Below are positions 63,688-64,000 of a DNA stretch of 64,000 nucleotides, one piece after another. Position 1 is the first letter of the stretch. Each line of letters begins with the position of its first letter. The notes below the pieces were generated by a model that did no database searches, had not been told where the DNA came from, and was given only the letters and a program-made list of their open reading frames with translations. The DNA is taken from contig NZ_QRHC01000002.1 in the NCBI RefSeq assembly GCF_003415655.1, forward strand, positions 620,008 through 684,007. Reading direction: 5' to 3'. A program made the position numbers and the translations under genes. The stretch is from Vibrio maerlii. GTDB taxonomy: Bacteria; Pseudomonadota; Gammaproteobacteria; Enterobacterales; Vibrionaceae.

Positions 63688-64000
63688 ATGCTGAAAGAAC
63701 CAACCTATCTTGAAGATCATCAAGTAGATGAATCGCTCGACTCAGAGCTACGAGGATTGCTGAGCACGTGTTTTGTGAATGGTGATGCTGCAGAGGTATT
63801 TCGTTGCCAACGTTTTTTTAAGGATAAACCTCAACATCGATATATGCGTTGGCACCAAGGGCAATTGATTGCGCATGTTGCGGTGCATGAAAAGCAGGTC
63901 TTAATCGACGGTGTATCTAAGCCAATATGTGGTATTGCTGAAGTCTGTGTGGCTGAGGATTATCGAGGCAAGGGTTTAGTGAAAGAGCTACTTGCAGAGA
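63688..64000 (+). CDS. GNAT family N-acetyltransferase, partial at window end
   Basis: 104 residues visible, still open at the edge. It has a GNAT core ending in AEVCVAEDYRGKGLVKELLA, the acetyl-CoA loop (R/Q-x-x-G-x-G). ATG at 63688 is directly after the sbcC terminator stem; no earlier start fits. The substrate is unknown. Confidence 0.85.
   Translation, partial: MLKEPTYLEDHQVDESLDSELRGLLSTCFVNGDAAEVFRCQRFFKDKPQHRYMRWHQGQLIAHVAVHEKQVLIDGVSKPICGIAEVCVAEDYRGKGLVKELLAE

Overview
This window looks like a Vibrio chromosome, probably the smaller one (chromosome II). The evidence is the gene content and protein sequences: a malK/malEFG block next to a capsule-type polysaccharide cluster (an arrangement I recall from V. 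parahaemolyticus chromosome II), a Vibrio-type deoD, a DUF523/MerR/photolyase operon, VpsR- and VpsT-like regulators, and many cyclic-di-GMP genes. I see no rRNA, tRNA, prophage, complete insertion sequence or CRISPR array.

Region by region. 1-2.6 kb: a phytanoyl-CoA dioxygenase gene interrupted by one in-frame TAG and running off the left edge, a divergent AraC regulator and a DUF1349 protein. 2.7-13.1 kb: a functional-amyloid (Fap) locus, with a divergent VpsT/CsgD-like LuxR regulator, then fapB-like, a giant fapC with 17 repeats, fapD (C39 peptidase), fapE, fapF (outer-membrane translocator) and a VpsR-like sigma-54 activator. The 400-base region before fapB holds a palindromic upstream activator site, an IHF consensus and a sigma-54 promoter in textbook order. 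13.1-22.7 kb: a two-Cache GGDEF protein, a Lon-like protease, a PilZ protein, three GNAT acetyltransferases, a kinase-fold phosphotransferase and an MFS transporter. 22.7-33.3 kb: an ECF vitamin-type importer, a yiaWV-like membrane fusion pair, a tandem pair of TPR-GGDEF proteins (one degenerate), a transposase-like zinc-finger protein coupled to deoD, and deoD itself.

33.5-37.8 kb: a DUF523/DUF1722-MerR-photolyase-L,D-transpeptidase operon behind a promoter carrying four TTGTACA operators. 37.8-51 kb: a 12-gene Wzx/Wzy-type exopolysaccharide operon, transcribed leftward. It encodes a phosphoglycosyl transferase, an outer-membrane barrel, a short export protein, a Wzc-type tyrosine kinase, a polymerase, a flippase, two glycosyltransferases, two NKWYS-family proteins, a VanZ-like protein and an acyltransferase. 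51.2-51.4 kb: a 268-bp MITE-like element with 22-bp perfect terminal inverted repeats. 51.5-57.2 kb: malK divergent from malEFG, followed by a region that fits the Vibrio sRNA MicX. 57.3-64 kb: a small unknown gene, an acyl-CoA thioesterase with a 20 x 8-bp microsatellite in its 3' UTR, sbcDC and a partial GNAT gene.

The dominant theme is surface and biofilm biology. An amyloid secretion system and an exopolysaccharide system lie within 50 kb of each other, together with VpsT-like and VpsR-like regulators, two predicted diguanylate cyclases, one degenerate GGDEF relative and a PilZ receptor. The most novel parts are the long-repeat Fap locus with its sigma-54 control region and the sequence-level oddities (nonsense codon, 3'-UTR microsatellite, MITE, leader terminator of malK).
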